Part shown: positions 23,321 through 36,095 of the stretch, one piece after another
Layout: every line of letters begins with the position of its first letter
How positions within the stretch are numbered: the first letter of the stretch is position 1
NCBI GenBank assembly: GCA_003586115.2
Contig: QVOM02000112.1
Location: 48,518,143 to 48,582,142 of the forward strand
DNA: 64,000 bases
Origin: Salvator merianae
Taxonomy: Eukaryota; Chordata; Lepidosauria; Squamata; Teiidae
Reading direction: 5' to 3'
Notes under the pieces: generated by a model
What the model saw: only the letters and a program-made list of their open reading frames with translations
Told to the model about the DNA's origin: nothing
Databases searched by the model: none
Translations under genes and position numbers: made by a program

Positions 23321-25413
23321 ACTACTTACTGCTACTGCTGCTACTAATTTGCTGTTTTGCATTCACATAGAGTGCACAGCATCACTTTTTGTCACCATAA
23401 CCTGTGAGCAGATTTTAGCCTTCCTGCAACCAGACAAGTGAACTCTGGGGTTTCTAACTGGAGGAATGCATGAGAACATCTCACAATGTGGGGTTATCCA
23501 TGGAGACAAGAAAGGATAACATATGATGGGCTCTCTCTGTCACTTAATTATAGCTGTGCTTTTTGAAACATGGAACTAAAGTTGTGTATTGTCTAGCCTT
23601 TCGGCACAGTATGCCCATCACACTTCTGTACTATTCCTTTGGTCAGCCCCAGCCAATATAATCAATGGTCAGAAGATGAGGGAAAAATCAGTTGTAGAAT
23701 TCTCTCTCCATAGAGTTGTATTTATTCCTTTTAGTCTGTTTTTGTTTCTACATGTTTATCTTCCCTGGGATTTTTTGTCGAAAAATGAGTTATAAACACA
23801 ATGAGGGTTGAATACAATATAATAATAAAAATAACACCTGGAGAGAAGAAGGTCATGGCTAATACTGCTCAAAAAGATAAGATTCAGCCTTGATTTTCCC
23901 CCCCCCCCCAACAGTAAGAAGAATTCTATAATTATCAATCTAGTGTTGGCATTTAACAGAATTATGATGTGTATAAATCATCCTGTGTTTCCAACAGTGA
24001 AAACCCTAAGCAGCCTGTCATTTTGCCTGACTACCAATTTTCATTTTATTATATTTAGAACTCTTCTATCAATGTTTCATCCTATTGTGCCTGCAAATGA
24101 AAAAAAAATATTTCTCATCTCTTTCACCACATATCCCAGACAGATAGAATACCTAAAATTTACAATGCACCCTCTCATGTTGTCTATGCTTAAGTCATTC
24201 AAAATCTAGAGACCACCTTAATCTCCACTAACTCTTTATGGCTATGCTGTTATATGCTGCTCTACAGCATGCAGTATTCCTTTGTAACACAGGTCCCACT
24301 ATTTTCACAAAGGCTGTCTTCAGGTGGTAAGGGACAACATGGAATATAATCAAGAGCTCGGCAATGCCTATTGCTGTGGTCCACCAGAAGCGCACTGCAA
24401 ACCCTGGCTTAGATTTGCTTACCTGCACATCTGGTGGGGTACATACAATACTGCCTTACTAGACACTTCCAGGAGCTTGTCACATGAACATTCCCTCCCT
24501 CCTTTCCTCTTTTCTTTTTGTGCCCTTGGGCAGCTCTTGGAAGTCCCTAGTGAGGTAGTATTATGGGAACTCTGGCATTGCTGGTGGATTTCCCATGTTG
24601 CAATTAATAATTGCATTAGGAGGGCTACAGGGATGTCTGGCAATCCCAATGCAATGTCAGTAGTATCTTAGGGTTTTTCTGTTGTTTGGAGGGAGTCATT
24701 GGTAAGAAGAAAAAAGAATTGCATTCTAAAATGATTTTCACACCCGGTGCTGTACTTAAATATATTTACACTGTAGCTTGACTAAGTAATTAGCTACTAG
24801 CAATTTTAACTACAGTGCTGGCATAGGCAGGAGATGAGAAGTGAAAGCATTGTTTTTGCCTTCTCAGATAATGTTTGGTCTTCTCCTAAGCAAAAATGCA
24901 ATTCTGGTGACATCAGTTCTGTAAAAATGTAAGTCTCCAAGCATGTGGTTTTGCAACGTCAAAGTTTGGCTTCCAAACTGAGCTGGATCTGGTTCCTTGG
25001 CCTTCACAGAAATGGCTCGCAAGCTGCCTCACTTTCACCCATCTAAACCACATCTGAGTGCACAACAGGCAGGCGAAAACAAGGTTCCCAGTTATACCAC
25101 TTTGTTACTGTCATCCTCCCTCCAACAAAACGGCAAAAGAGAAATCAGAACCCTGATATCGAGATCCTGTATATATTGATGGGAAAACTCCACTGCACTA
25201 TTGGTAGGTGGAAGCAAAGTTTGTTCCATTCACATTTTGAATCTACACCTTTGAATTAGTACACAGATTGCACATTTTGAATTTCAGTCTCTCTTGATTC
25301 TGACATTTTTGATACATCTCAAAAAGTGTTACTTCTCATTTTAAAATAAACCATTTCAGATAAATATACTTAGAAATGTGTAGATTGAAATAAGATACAT
25401 TATTCACATGTAA
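23321..25413. other. unassigned non-coding stretch
   Basis: No recognised gene or repeat. The longest frame is 115 codons at 24324-24671 and has no known relatives that I can name. Confidence 0.4.
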
Positions 25414-25790
25414 GGCTGCCCCCAGACACGAGCTATATCTTCCTCTGCTTCCGGCACTATATTGGCAAGGCGAGGACATTGCACTGGTCCTGGAGCTCAC
25501 ACAAGCTGTGGGACCAGTCTCTAATGGCTCCGAAAGACTAGGAACAAAAGTTCCTAGCGTTGGAGCCCCTGGGGAACCCATTTCAGTAGCAGGCTTTGGT
25601 GCACTTCCAAAATGGGTCTGCTGGTAGTCCAGAAAACAATGTCGAGAACTATTGGCGATCATGTGCGGACAGAGCATACCAGCGGTGGGTGGAGCCTCAC
25701 TGATCCATACTAATGTGTGCTCTGGTGAGGCTCTGAAGAGGACCATGAGGGATCCTGTTCTGGAACAGAGGTAAGCGCATAGAAAGGCCC
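25414..25790. mobile_element. Harbinger-like MITE with TAA duplication
   Basis: A 377-bp element, right terminus GGTAAGCGCATAGAAAGGCCC, diverged left terminus GGCTGCCCCCAGACACGAGC, flanked by TAA at 25411-25413 and 25791-25793. The interior contains CACACAAGCTGTGGGACCAG and ACTAGGAACAAAAGTTCCTA as in the 22639 copy. It has the same length as the copy at 60516-60892. Non-coding. Confidence 0.8.
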
Positions 25791-26073
25791 TAAGTCTATA
25801 ATTAAGTTCTGCTACTTAGTCCTTTGTTCTGGTCATTAGGAGTATTTTACCAAAAGCCTATTATACTTTCATTTGTCAAGATTGAATCTTTAAGCCATGG
25901 CATTGCTTCTATCAGTAGTTGCCATTCTGTATGAAAGGTTTGATTCTGTGAGTTATGCATTTGCTGGATATGTATACATTTCCCTAGACACTGATAATAT
26001 CCTTAGCCCACTGTACCAAAAGCTTTTGAGAGGGTGCTCCCACCAGTCATGGAATATTTTACTATGTCCTCTG

Positions 26074-26266
26074 CAGTGACAGCTCATCACTTTAAGCGTG
26101 GGCGTTTGCATGTCACTGGAAGGGGAGATTGCTGGCCGCAGGGTCTGCATTTTGTTGCAGCAGGCTGCTGCAAGACCTGCCCAGGGAGGGGCGTGTTTTC
26201 ACAGCCACCGATCTCCCCTTCCAGCGACATGCCAACACCCGTGCTTCAAGAGACGAGCCGTTGATG
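26074..26266. mobile_element. palindromic hAT-like MITE, copy 2
   Basis: A 193-bp inverted repeat. The left arm begins CAGTGACAGCTCATCACTTT and contains GTCACTGGAAGGGGAGAT. The right arm contains ATCTCCCCTTCCAGCGAC and ends GAGCCGTTGATG. Flanks are the identical 8-mer GTCCTCTG at 26066-26073 and 26267-26274. The shared CTTTAAGCGTGGGTGTT-like arm segment links it to copies 1 and 3. Confidence 0.9.
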
Positions 26267-26274
26267 GTCCTCTG

Positions 26275-27225
26275 GTGTTTTGCTATAGCTTTATTTAATA
26301 TGCTAGTAGCTTGAACAAATTAGATCTCTCCTTAGTTTTACTATAGTGAATTGCGGCATCTTCACAAAGGCAAAGAAAGCTCCAATAATAAGTTGTTAGA
26401 GATTTCTAGAAAGGAATTGGGAAAAATTAAGGAAAATGGGTCCCACATCACGCCGACTAGTATGCGAACCAACAGGTACCCATATTTCCCCATTGTACTT
26501 AGAAAAGACATTCACTTTGATTCAGGTAATACCTCAAAGGCTAGCAGAACCACACTGAATGCCCCCAAACACAGCAACTGGCAAAGCTGTAGCCCATATT
26601 GGCTGTTAAAGCAATTGTGGCTGGGAAAACATCCAGAAGTGCTTGGAAGCACTGTGTGCAGATTTGGCAGACTTCTTTGAATCCGGGACTGCGTGGCAAG
26701 TCCCTTTTTTTATTTGGCCATGTAATTCAAGCTTCAAAGAAGCATGACAGATCTGCATGCCGCACTTCCAGGTGCCTTGGAGGATGCCAGATGCTACTGT
26801 GTTAAAACACCCCATTCTGCATCAGTAATTATTCTGATTTCCAAAATAGGAAGTGAGAGGAGTTTTCTTTGGCCTGAAAGTCCAACTTGGCAGGCTCTCC
26901 TGAGGAATCACACCACCGTTTTCTGCAAACAGTTTGTTGAAAGGGAAGTTGTGAACTTGTACATTGATGGCTGGGTTTAGGAGGAGAAGCAGTGCAATGT
27001 TTCGGCAGCATCCCTCAAAATCAATGTTCCACAGAACATATGGCAAATGTTCTTAAGACATTCATGTATCATAAGACTGTGGTTTGTCACAGTAATGGGG
27101 AGACATTTCCTTCTGCTTTCGTGACACAGATATTTTTGTTCCTTTTTTAATGTCTCAGTTACCTTTCTGGCATGTCAGTTTTCATTTGCAAGTATAAGTA
27201 GACAGTTTGCTTGAGAAGATAATGT
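26275..27225. other. unassigned non-coding stretch
   Basis: A 109-codon frame at 26351-26680 is unrecognised. Nothing else can be supported. Confidence 0.4.
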
Positions 27226-27545
27226 TTTAACCGAAAAGTAGAGATTTTATGAACTAATTCAGGTTCGAACTGGTTCAGATCGAGCATGGGTGTTTGAAAA
27301 GTTTGAGTTTGAATTGAATGCCCTGACTGTTCAACAACAGAGTTCGAATTTGAACTGAACAAAGGAGCGTTCTAATAAACGTAGCAAACACACCCTGTTC
27401 AATCATGGAATAAGGTGTTCAAAGGAGTTTGAAGGTATCAGAATTGAACCAAACACCCTGCAGTTTGAAGAAAAAAGCTCAGAATCAAATCGAACCATAC
27501 CCTGATTTGATTTGTACCGAACACAAATTCGTGCAGATCTATACT
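27226..27545. mobile_element. diverged MITE rich in GTTCGAA words
   Basis: It has many TTCGAAC, GAACTGGTTC and GAACCAAAC words on both strands. The right edge CGTGCAGATCTATACT is a plausible mutated form of the CGTGCACATCCCTA end seen in other elements here. The left terminus is not recognisable and no target duplication was found. Confidence 0.4.
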
Positions 27546-27591
27546 ACAGGAAGTATAGATAGGTAGATAAAGAGAGAGAGAGAAAGAGAGA

Positions 27592-27723
27592 GGCTGCATC
27601 CAGACATTGCTTATTTATTCTGCTATATTTGGATATTTGGATTTATTCCACTGTATTCCAAAATATCCATGCTTTATTTTGGAATATCCAAATATAGCAG
27701 AATAAGTGAGTCTGAATGCAGCC
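27592..27723. mobile_element. 132-bp palindromic MITE with AGA flanks
   Basis: The left arm starts GGCTGCATCCAGACATTGCT and the right arm, read on the complement, starts GGCTGCATTCAGACTCACTT. Both arms continue into TTATTCTGCTATATTTGGAT, so nearly the whole element is one hairpin. AGA flanks both sides (27589-27591, 27724-27726), although the surrounding (GA)n tracts weaken that evidence. Confidence 0.7.
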
Positions 27724-27726
27724 AGA

Positions 27727-28744
27727 GAGAGTATGGCTGCTGGTAGATTTTTTAAACCTTATTTAATATCAACAATACATTATTATCTTTCACAATGTTT
27801 TTTCTTTCACAAGGTAAGTGTTCATTTACACTGGTTTATGCCTCTTTCTTACTGTCAATTGTTAAGATAAAGTTTGATGCATCTTGTTAGTGGATTTTGT
27901 AGGCGCAACAATCTGTATTTCTACCTCATTTCCTCTTTAGAAGATTAAAAAAAAACTTTTTTTTTTTTTAATGACCCCAATGAGACCTAGGATCTATAAT
28001 TTTGGAAGCCCCCCCCACACACACACACAAGGTGGTGGAAGATAGCTGTAGTTAACAGTACTTTTCAAGTTGCTTATCTTTCTTATTTCATCTTTTACAA
28101 GACTCATGCTTCATATCATAGACAAGATTTTGGAAAAGATTACAGCCAAAGTATGGAAGAAATAATGAATATAAAATCATATATATAAAACACAGATAAC
28201 ATGCCAGAAAGTTGAACTCTGAGTCAATTAAGATATCACAGACTCAAGTTTTATCTCAGAGAGTATGGTGGCCGGTGGCAGGCAGCTGAGGATTGGTGAC
28301 TTTGCTAACCCCTTGGCACCACTGAGTCCTTCACCATCTCCATGTATATGCAGGGAAGGCGTATAGGCCATGGCACTTGCCTTCTGAGGGTTCCTGACCC
28401 GCTTGACTACAGCTGCCATGGGTGAGTGTTGAGAGCTCTGGTGAGTGTCTGATGCCACTGAAAATGGAGATATCTCCAGATGGCCCATAGAAGTGTCCCA
28501 AAATGTATGTGTAGACATGGCCTCAGTGAAGCCACAACACCTTTCATTCTATTTGCATATACCGCAAGAACTTCTACATCATTCTTCATAACACTTTTTA
28601 AAAATGCATCTGTTGGTGAAGTTGGCAGGTGGCAGGTGGCTGCCAGCTCCATCTGGCAGCTTTAGGTGGAGACAGATGTCAGGTCCAAACCAGGTCTGTT
28701 GCCTCCTCAGTTGTAGAAAGTCACCCGAGTCTCATAACAGTATT
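27727..28744. other. unassigned stretch with short repeats
   Basis: A poly-A/poly-T pair near 27947-27970 and a short (CA)n at 28014-28029. No gene or named repeat is visible. Confidence 0.4.
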
Positions 28745-28918
28745 TAATAATAAGTATTTATTTATTTATTTGCATTTTTATCCTGCCCTATATCCAAAGG
28801 TCTCAGGGCTGGTTACAACAATTAAAACAACAACAACGAAACCCATAAAAGGCATGCAGTAAAACAGTAATCTGAAAGTAGGGAGGGAAAGCTGTACCTT
28901 TAGCCAAATGCAAGAGTA
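28745..28918 (-). mobile_element. L2 LINE 3' tail
   Basis: The sequence parallels 55865-56025 almost word for word (TTTATTTATTTGCATTTT, AGGTCTCAGGGCTGGTTACA, CATAAAAGGCATGCAGTAAA, GTAGGGAGGGAAAGCTGTAC). It therefore belongs to the same L2 subfamily in the same orientation. It is only the 3' untranslated end with its (AAATA)n tail. Confidence 0.8.
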
Positions 28919-29267
28919 AATTAGACAGTTATTGATGCAAGAAATTACTGTGTTTTGGTTCCTGAATTATCCACCATGTCCTGAAGCTTCCTATACCCTG
29001 AACAGCCACAGCACAGCCACCAGCTTGAACTCTAGTCCTCAGCTTCTAGCCCTGCAGTGGTGAATTGCTTCTGACTTGATTTCCTGGTCCTTAATTCTGG
29101 ACTGCTTGCTGATTTCTTTATTGCTCTTTTGTTCAGCTACTATTATGACTGGCCTGTCCATGTATAGACTCTGGCTTTTGATCCTATCCTATAAACATTT
29201 TGTGTATCTAAGAAGGTGACATCTGTGTTGTTGTTTTTTTTTGCTTTTACCAACTTCTGAAGTTGGA

Positions 29268-29515
29268 ACATAAGAGGAGCCTCACTGGATCAGGCCACAG
29301 CCCATCTAGTCCAGCATCCTGTCTCACACAGTGACCCACCAATTGCTTCAGGGCATTCTGAAGCAGAAGACAAAGGTGAAAACTTCTCCTGCCCTGACTC
29401 CTTGCAAATGGCCTTTAGCAGCATCCTGTTTGTCTCTCCACCCTAGAGGCAGTACCTAGGCATCCATTCTAGTAGCCATTGATACACTTGACCTCCTTGA
29501 ATCTATACCCTGTAC
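29268..29515 (-). mobile_element. CR1 LINE 3' end
   Basis: GAACATAAGAGGAGCCTCAC, GGATCAGGCCACAGCCCAT, CAATTGCTTCAGGGCATTCT and AGGCAGTACCTAGGCATCC occur in the same order as in the CR1 at 50944-52500. It lacks coding sequence and is 5' truncated. Confidence 0.85.
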
Positions 29516-30164
29516 CTGTTAACTCTTTTTCTAGTGCCTTGTGACATGTTCAGCTTTATCTTGTGCCCTTTGAACTACCAAATAATCTCTACATATCTGC
29601 TGTCGCTCACCCAAGCTATTTCACTCACCTGTCTGTCATTAGTCCTGCCTTTGACTGACTTCCCGGAAATCCTTACAGTCCAAAACTTTAGGCCTGGACC
29701 CCAGTTCTCAGCTCTGGATTCTCTTCAGGGAAGCACCAGTGCCTTATTAGTGCCACTCACATCTTGTTCTTACCTGCAAGGAGTCCTGCATCAACAATAT
29801 CTCCCAGCCTAGCTTCCATTTTCCAGCCACATGCATTCCACTCTAGTCCCTTCCCAAACTGAAGTTATTTATTTATTTTTTGAAGATCCTTGCTGTCAAA
29901 AAACTGACAGGGAGATAAATTTATAGCCTTGGTTTCTGCTCCTTCTGAACCTGGGGTAGATGACATAGGAGGATTCAGGGGGAATTTTATTTGGGAGGGG
30001 ATTGGCATCTTTTATGATGGGAAATACAATAATAGATTATATGCTAGGGAAAGATATAGGAGTGATGCTGTGATTTTGCATCAACCAACCTGAATGGCTC
30101 CAAAAGATACATAAGCAAATTCATGGAAGATAGGGTTATCCGTACTGTACAGTCTTTCATATTA

Positions 30165-30500
30165 GGGCCTTTCTGCACTTTCCACCATGGAATGTTCTCA
30201 AGCAAACATTCCATGGTGGAATAGATCCTGCAGTGCAAAAGCCATTCACACTGTGAGGGCTAGAACATCCTGGAAATGAGAATGTTGATGGTCTGTGCCA
30301 TAACAGCAGTCTGGCACACTTCCGGCTGCTGCCATGGTGATTGAGGATGCAGTGGTACTGTGCAGCCACACAGCATTTGTGCCTGGAAGAGGGTGCGAAC
30401 ACTGCATACCAGCTGCTCCTGGTATAGCTGTGGAGCACGAATTTGTGGACCACAGCTAGTAGTCATCAAGAGCAGCTGTAGCAACTGGACAAGCTGTGGC
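30165..30500. mobile_element. Harbinger-like MITE with hairpin, left part
   Basis: The intact left terminus GGGCCTTTCTGCACTTTCC is preceded by TTA. Immediately inside are perfect 17-bp arms (30180-30196 and 30205-30221, TTCCACCATGGAATGTT and its complement) around an 8-base loop. The interior resembles the elements at 35128 and 36096 (GCTGCTGCCATGGTGATTGA, GTGCAGCCACACAGC). The right terminus is not recognisable, so the element is truncated or decayed and its end is approximate. Confidence 0.6.
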
Positions 30501-30509
30501 TACTGGATA

Positions 30510-31636
30510 AGTATGATCCAAAAAGATACTTTCCATATTTGTATCTTCTATTATAGCATTATTTTGATCTTGAAGTTGGTACAATTTACAACTAAAATGA
30601 CACAATGTGTTTTTTGATGCACAATAGGATCGGATAGTTTCGCATCAATTTTTAATCTTTAACTGGTAGGAAGTATGACCTCTTTAACAGTTAAGCAGTA
30701 ACTACCCTTTCAAACTGTTGCTGAACAATAAATAATCTGTAATTGTTTTTCTAAAAACCTGGATTAAAAATAACAAGAAGGCTTGGAGATCAACTTCAGA
30801 CATGTCATTTATTTCTTCAACATAAGCTTTTGTTGGATCAAGTGAAGAACTACAACATAAACTCATATGTTTGGTTCTCTTTGTATGCTTCTTTTAAATT
30901 GTGGTAAACAATTTGTATGCTTCTTTTAAATTGTGCTCCTGCTGCGTACTAATATAAACTTCTTGTTTTTTGACATGAGCTATATTCAAATAGACATCAT
31001 GGGGACTACTCATAGAACAGATGAAGCATAATCAGCAATGTGCTTTGATATCATTTTTCATCCACTGGCCAACAACTAGAAGAAGAGTTCGGAGGCACCT
31101 GAAATAACAGAAAGTTTATTTTCTCCTTATGTTTAGAAAATTCCACTGCATCACCTGCTGGGGTGTACCAATATGCTGAGGCCTAACTTTTATTTAAACC
31201 TGTGCTAATCTACTGCCTGGCCTATCATTGTTACTGAACCCAAGATGTCATACTTCAAAAATCAAAGGAGATGTATTGTTGGTATAAAATCCATAGGGTT
31301 TCTTTAGCTATTAATATTGAAATCTAGAGATTTCAACATTGCCTATTGTCTTCAAAGTAGCCAATTTTATTTGGACACTAGAAGCATCTTTCCTGGGACC
31401 TAAATGAACCAAAACTGGGATAGTTCAGTCTTCTGTTCTTGCATCATATGACCCAAAATTAGCTACCTGATGCAGCCACCTCACTTTGCCCAAAGAGTGG
31501 GCCAGCTCTAGATTTCAACTGAGTAAGGAAAATTAGCAAAAACACAAGCTATTTATAGTAGCTACATGTTCAAGCTGTACAGAGACAAAGGAGGGAAAGG
31601 TGGCTAGAGAAAACAAACAAACCCCAATACTGGGGG
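30510..31636. other. unassigned non-coding stretch
   Basis: AT-rich with no recognised feature. A locally duplicated 28-bp phrase (TTTGTATGCTTCTTTTAAAT and nearby bases) occurs near 30880 and again near 30911. Confidence 0.4.
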
Positions 31637-32020
31637 CACTCTATGAAGCTGATGGGCAGGAGAGTTAGGACCGACAAGGGGAAGTATTTTTCACCCAGTG
31701 GGTCAATGGTCTATGGAATTTACTACCAGAGAGAGTGGTGATGGCCAGTAGCATGGTTAGTTTTAAGAAGGGTTTGAACAAATTCAAGGAGGGCAGATGT
31801 ATCATGGCTAGTGGAATTAATGTCTAGGTACTGCCTCCAGGTTGAAGAGACAGGATGTTTTTAAAGGTCATTTTCAGGGAGTTGAGAACAGGTGAAGATT
31901 TTGCCTCGTCTTCTGCTTGAGAATACCGAGAAGCAATTGATGAGCCACTGTGTGAGACAAGAAGTTGGTCTAGATGGGCTGTAGCCTGATCTAGCTGGGC
32001 TCCTCTTTTGTTCTTAAGCC
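31637..32020 (+). mobile_element. CR1 LINE 3' end
   Basis: The plus strand runs from the coding end (GACAAGGGGAAGTATTTTTC, AGGGTTTGAACAAATTCAAG) through GGTACTGCCTCCAGG to CTGATCTAGCTGGGCTCCTC and TTGTTCTTAAG. This is the complement, in order, of the 3' part of the CR1 at 50944. It is decayed and 5' truncated, and lies opposite in orientation to most other LINEs here. Confidence 0.8.
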
Positions 32021-32754
32021 ATAAGTTGATCTAATAAGGATTAATGGATCATGATATGTTCACTCAGATATGATTGAAACAGTACAGAGTCCACTGTAAC
32101 AAAAAAGAGACCAACTGGCTTGTTTCTAAAAGATTCCCTAGCACCTCCTTATGGATTGACGGCCACAGTGGTTAAATGAGGGCAAAGGAAGCAGAAAATA
32201 GGTTGAGAACAGAGAATTGGCAGGCTTTCCTTGGCATTTTTCTCTTGGATTTTCTGCCAGGAAATGGGGAACAGAGGTAGTCAGACAAAAGAAGATTGTG
32301 CTTGAATGTAGTTAAACACAGCGATTCGCTCTTCTTTAAAGGATGCTATGCTCACTCTGAAAATAAGTCCCCTGTTTTTATGTGGATTTGGACTTCCTTG
32401 CACTTGGATTCTCGCCCACAGTTTCTGTAACAGTAACAGATCTGGACTGTTCAAACATTTATACAAGAGATTGTGTGTTTTCTCTTTCCTGTTCTTTCAA
32501 TAAAGGCTGAGAAGGAGGGAAGGCAGGAAGAAGATGAACAGAGACCATTAGGCAAAAGACTCTGGGTTCTCTAAAAGACACTGGGTTTTTATCTTACATA
32601 TTTGCGCATCAGATTTCCTTGAAGATTTTAATTTTGGGTTGCACAAGCTCAAACTAAGTTTCTGAATAGAAACAGAAAGAATCCTTATTGTCAGTGTACT
32701 TATACACTGATGAAAAAGCCATTATTTTCCATTCTGTCCTGGTATAAGACATGA

Positions 32755-33310
32755 GGCACTGTCTGCACTGGAATGCCATCTATCCTGGCTCAACCTCAGC
32801 AACAATGCAGACATGCCATTGCTGTTCTGAACCTCAATTAATTGTATCTCCATTTCAGGCATCACCCACCTGGGCCAGCAATTGGCCCAGGCTCCCACTG
32901 CTCCTACATTATGTGTGGTGCACAAGGATGGGATAGAGCAGAACAGTCTTTGAAGACAGTTTGATGTCTTCCTCAGTTGATTGCCTACCTCAGTACTGAG
33001 GTTCCAATAATGATCGTTGGAAGAGGTGCTTAGGCTTCAGAGATGGGGCTGTGGTGATGATGCACAGATGTGATGTTGGACTGAGTCCAAAATGGCTATT
33101 TTCCTTGTTCCCGATCAGGTGAGAAGTGTCAATGAATGGAATGGAATGCACAGAGTAGGATGGTTGTAGACCCCATCAATCAAGTCTACTATTAAATTGG
33201 GATAGGAAGCCCTTGGGATGGTTCTGGGCTAAGATAGCATTTGTCAAATATGGACTAAGCGTACTAGAGAGCAGCTTAATCCAGTCTATTGACCAAGTGT
33301 GGAAAGGGTC
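32755..33310. mobile_element. Harbinger-like MITE with TGA duplication
   Basis: The left terminus GGCACTGTCTGCACTGGAAT and the right terminus CCAAGTGTGGAAAGGGTC form a TIR pair, flanked by TGA on both sides (32752-32754 and 33311-33313). It is 556 bp, non-coding and more diverged inside than other copies. Confidence 0.65.
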
Positions 33311-33313
33311 TGA

Positions 33314-34497
33314 GAAACCCAGAAAGATAAAAATATTCTGGTTAATTTAACTTAAGCACTTTGGGATATGGTCTGAAAAAACACAGTGCAGCATGTCGCT
33401 AAGAAGGTCTGAGCATCATTTATCTAGAACTACATAGCAGAAAGAAGAAAGAGAAGGTTACTTGAAGGCCCACTATGGCCTTCAAAATGACAATCAGATT
33501 ATCAACCTGATACCTTAAGTTCCCTCACCATCTGAGATATGGAGAATGGCTCCAAACAAAAGCTTTTTCTGTGGAGCCTCCTGGTTGCTGATTGCTGCTC
33601 CCACAGAGAAACCCATCAGAAATCTTCTTTGATGTTCCTTTTTCATCAGGGTTAACTCTAGTCACAAGCCAGTTGGCCACTCACACATGGCACCAAATTT
33701 AAGGGTTGCAAAATGATCAGCCAAGAAGCTGTTGGGTAGGTGGCTTCCCAGCCCCACACCTTCCACTCTACCTGTAAACTGTCCTTGTGTCACTTCCCAC
33801 TTCCCTGTTCTGTACAACACTGCACCCCCAGCAGGAGTGAGAAGAGCAGCAATAGAACAGCAGTCATGGGCACCTTCTCCTGAGCTCATCCCTTTCCTGC
33901 ATGTGCAGAACTTCACAAATGCTCAGGGTAACAACAGTGGCATCACCAGCATCTTCCACAGCATCCCTCTCACCCTCAGGGCATTCAGGAGATGCAGCAA
34001 TGATAGTGGTGGCAGCAGTAGCAGCAGTAGCTGCTCTTGGTGACTGCTAAGAGAGGGGAATAGGAAGTTTGGAAAGTACCAGCATGAACTTTTCCCCTGC
34101 TAAGGCCCTCCAGTTGTGCCAGGTTGGTGGGAGCAACTAGGAAGGAAAGAGGACAAATCATCTCCTCAGTGGTCAGCCCTGATAGAAGCAAAAGATTCCC
34201 AAAGCCAAATCCTCACTTGCTCTGGGACATTTGCTTCCTCCAAGTCCTGCCCTGCACCTGTTTGAGCTATGTAAACTGTCCCCACTAAAAAAAAATGGGA
34301 GAGGGCACTTTCAAGAAGTTGGTGGTAGAAGGGAGAGAAGCAAGCTTGTCCCTGCTATAGTTAGAAAGTAGGGGAAGGGGGCACTTAGGTGCAGAAAGTT
34401 CCCCTCCAGTGCTCTCAGAGAAGAGGGCCCTGGCCCACCCCACACTGTCCCTTGTATCATCCACTGCACTGCACCATTCCCAGCTGTCCCACTCCTA
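33314..34497. other. unassigned non-coding stretch
   Basis: A 103-codon plus-strand frame at 33732-34043 ends in a poly-Ser run encoded by GGCAGCAGTAGCAGC-type sequence. It looks fortuitous. No recognised repeat. Confidence 0.4.
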
Positions 34498-34963
34498 GGC
34501 CAGGTTCATACTCATCTATTTCAAATTGTCTCCAGAGACAATCCAGGTCACTGAGGTACAGGAATGGTCAGGGTCTGACATATGCTGAGCACCAGGACAG
34601 TCCTGTTGCTGTTCAGTCTCTCTAGCAATTTGAAGGGAAGCTGTCTTGTTGTGTTCCTTGTGGGATGCCCTGACATCAAATATCCCATCCGGCCATCGCT
34701 GCGATTGGGTGATGGGACATTGCGTCCCATGCATGAAGGTGGTGGGAGCTGCAACATTTGGAAGTGTTACATTTTCAGTGCTCCTGAGCTGTTTCTGACA
34801 CTGTGGGACAGCTAATGGACAGTTTTTATGCTATGAACAGCAGGTAAGGCTGAGGAATGGGTCCAGATGCCGCGGGGGGGGGGGCGTTACAACAGGTCAC
34901 AGGGCGAAAAACTCGTTCCAGCAATCCATCTGGAACTGTACCCCAGCAAGTGCAAAAAGGCCC
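34498..34963. mobile_element. Harbinger-like MITE with CTA duplication
   Basis: The left terminus GGCCAGGTTCATACTC and the right terminus CAAGTGCAAAAAGGCCC are flanked by CTA on both sides (34495-34497 and 34964-34966). It is 466 bp. The interior differs from the more common copies and includes a run of 12 G near 34873. Non-coding. Confidence 0.7.
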
Positions 34964-35127
34964 CTAGGCTTTTCTTTCTGTTTGTTGCTCTTTTGCCAGG
35001 TAGAAAATCAAAGATTCACTAAAAAACATTCCCTGGGGGAAAGGTAGGGTTGTTCAGAAGTACGTATATCACTGGTAGCCTCAGTACTTTGATAAGGAGC
35101 TCATTTTAAAAGACTGTTTGACACTTA

Positions 35128-35583
35128 GGACCTGCTGTTCGCACTGACATCTTAGTATCTGCATGCTCACTAGCACAGTGTGTTTGCACTGTGCGATGGC
35201 CTCAGCATCTGGGATCATCTGCAGATGCTCTCAAGCACTACTAGCTAAAACACTGTCCACAGCTTGACCAGGAGCAGCTGGACTGCTCCTGGTCAGCAGC
35301 ATTTGCACCTGCTTCTGGGTGTGAACACTGTGAGGCTATGGCACAGGGCAGCTGCAGCTGTGCAGTCACATGCTGCATTCTCAGTTGCCAAGGCAGTGGC
35401 CAGACATTTCTGTGTCTCCTGTCGTAGCAGTTGGCCTGGCATCTGCACTGCAAGTGCTGGAAGCCTGGTATGGGGCTGTTCCAGCCCTCGCAGTGTGGAC
35501 AACTGCTGCACCGCTGGGTCTGTTCCAGCTTAGAATGGTAGAATTCTGTCTACCATTCTAAGCTGTAAAGTGTGAACTGGCCC
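35128..35583. mobile_element. Harbinger-like MITE, GTTC-type ends, copy C
   Basis: The left terminus GGACCTGCTGTTCGCACTG and the right terminus AAAGTGTGAACTGGCCC are flanked by TTA (35125-35127 and 35584-35586). A perfect 16-bp stem (AGCTTAGAATGGTAGA at 35527-35542, complement at 35549-35564, 6-base loop) lies 19 bp inside the right end. The interior is rich in CAGCTG, GCAGC and TGGCC words. Overlapping frames of about 60-90 codons are shadows of that composition. Confidence 0.8.
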
Positions 35584-36095
35584 TTAATCTTTTCTCCTAG
35601 CTGAAACCAAGAAAAAATATAATCATTAAGCCCTTAAGATCTCTACTGTTTTGTTTTTTTTGGCAGCACAGGCATGGTGATTAACAGCAAGTGGGCTTAG
35701 TTCTAATTCATTGAATAAAGTGGTTGCAACTTCAAAACTCCCTCTAGAATTAAAGGGACCACTGTCTGACAGACAAAATGATTTCCTTTTCTATACAGCT
35801 TTTTTAAAAAATTTTTTTTAAAGTCTTCTTTAGGAAGTTGGCAACTGTTAGTACTATGCACTTCACAGTCCACTTTTGTAAGATTCAGATAACCACCATC
35901 CTTTCCATAATGTGCCCCCCCCCCAAAAAAACCTTTCATCTTTCATGAAATTGGCACCTCTGGACTGGACAGGTACAATTGTGTACCAGCTGGAAGAGGC
36001 AGTGATTGGGAGGGTCACCCTAGCTTACATTGAATTGGGTTTTGATCCACATTTTTGCAGCATCCAGGCTGATGGAGGCCAAAGTGTCTCTCTCA

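Noticed and set aside
35241..35561. Overlapping frames of 63-89 codons
   Set aside because: Interior of a GCAGC/CAGCTG-rich MITE with termini and TTA flanks.
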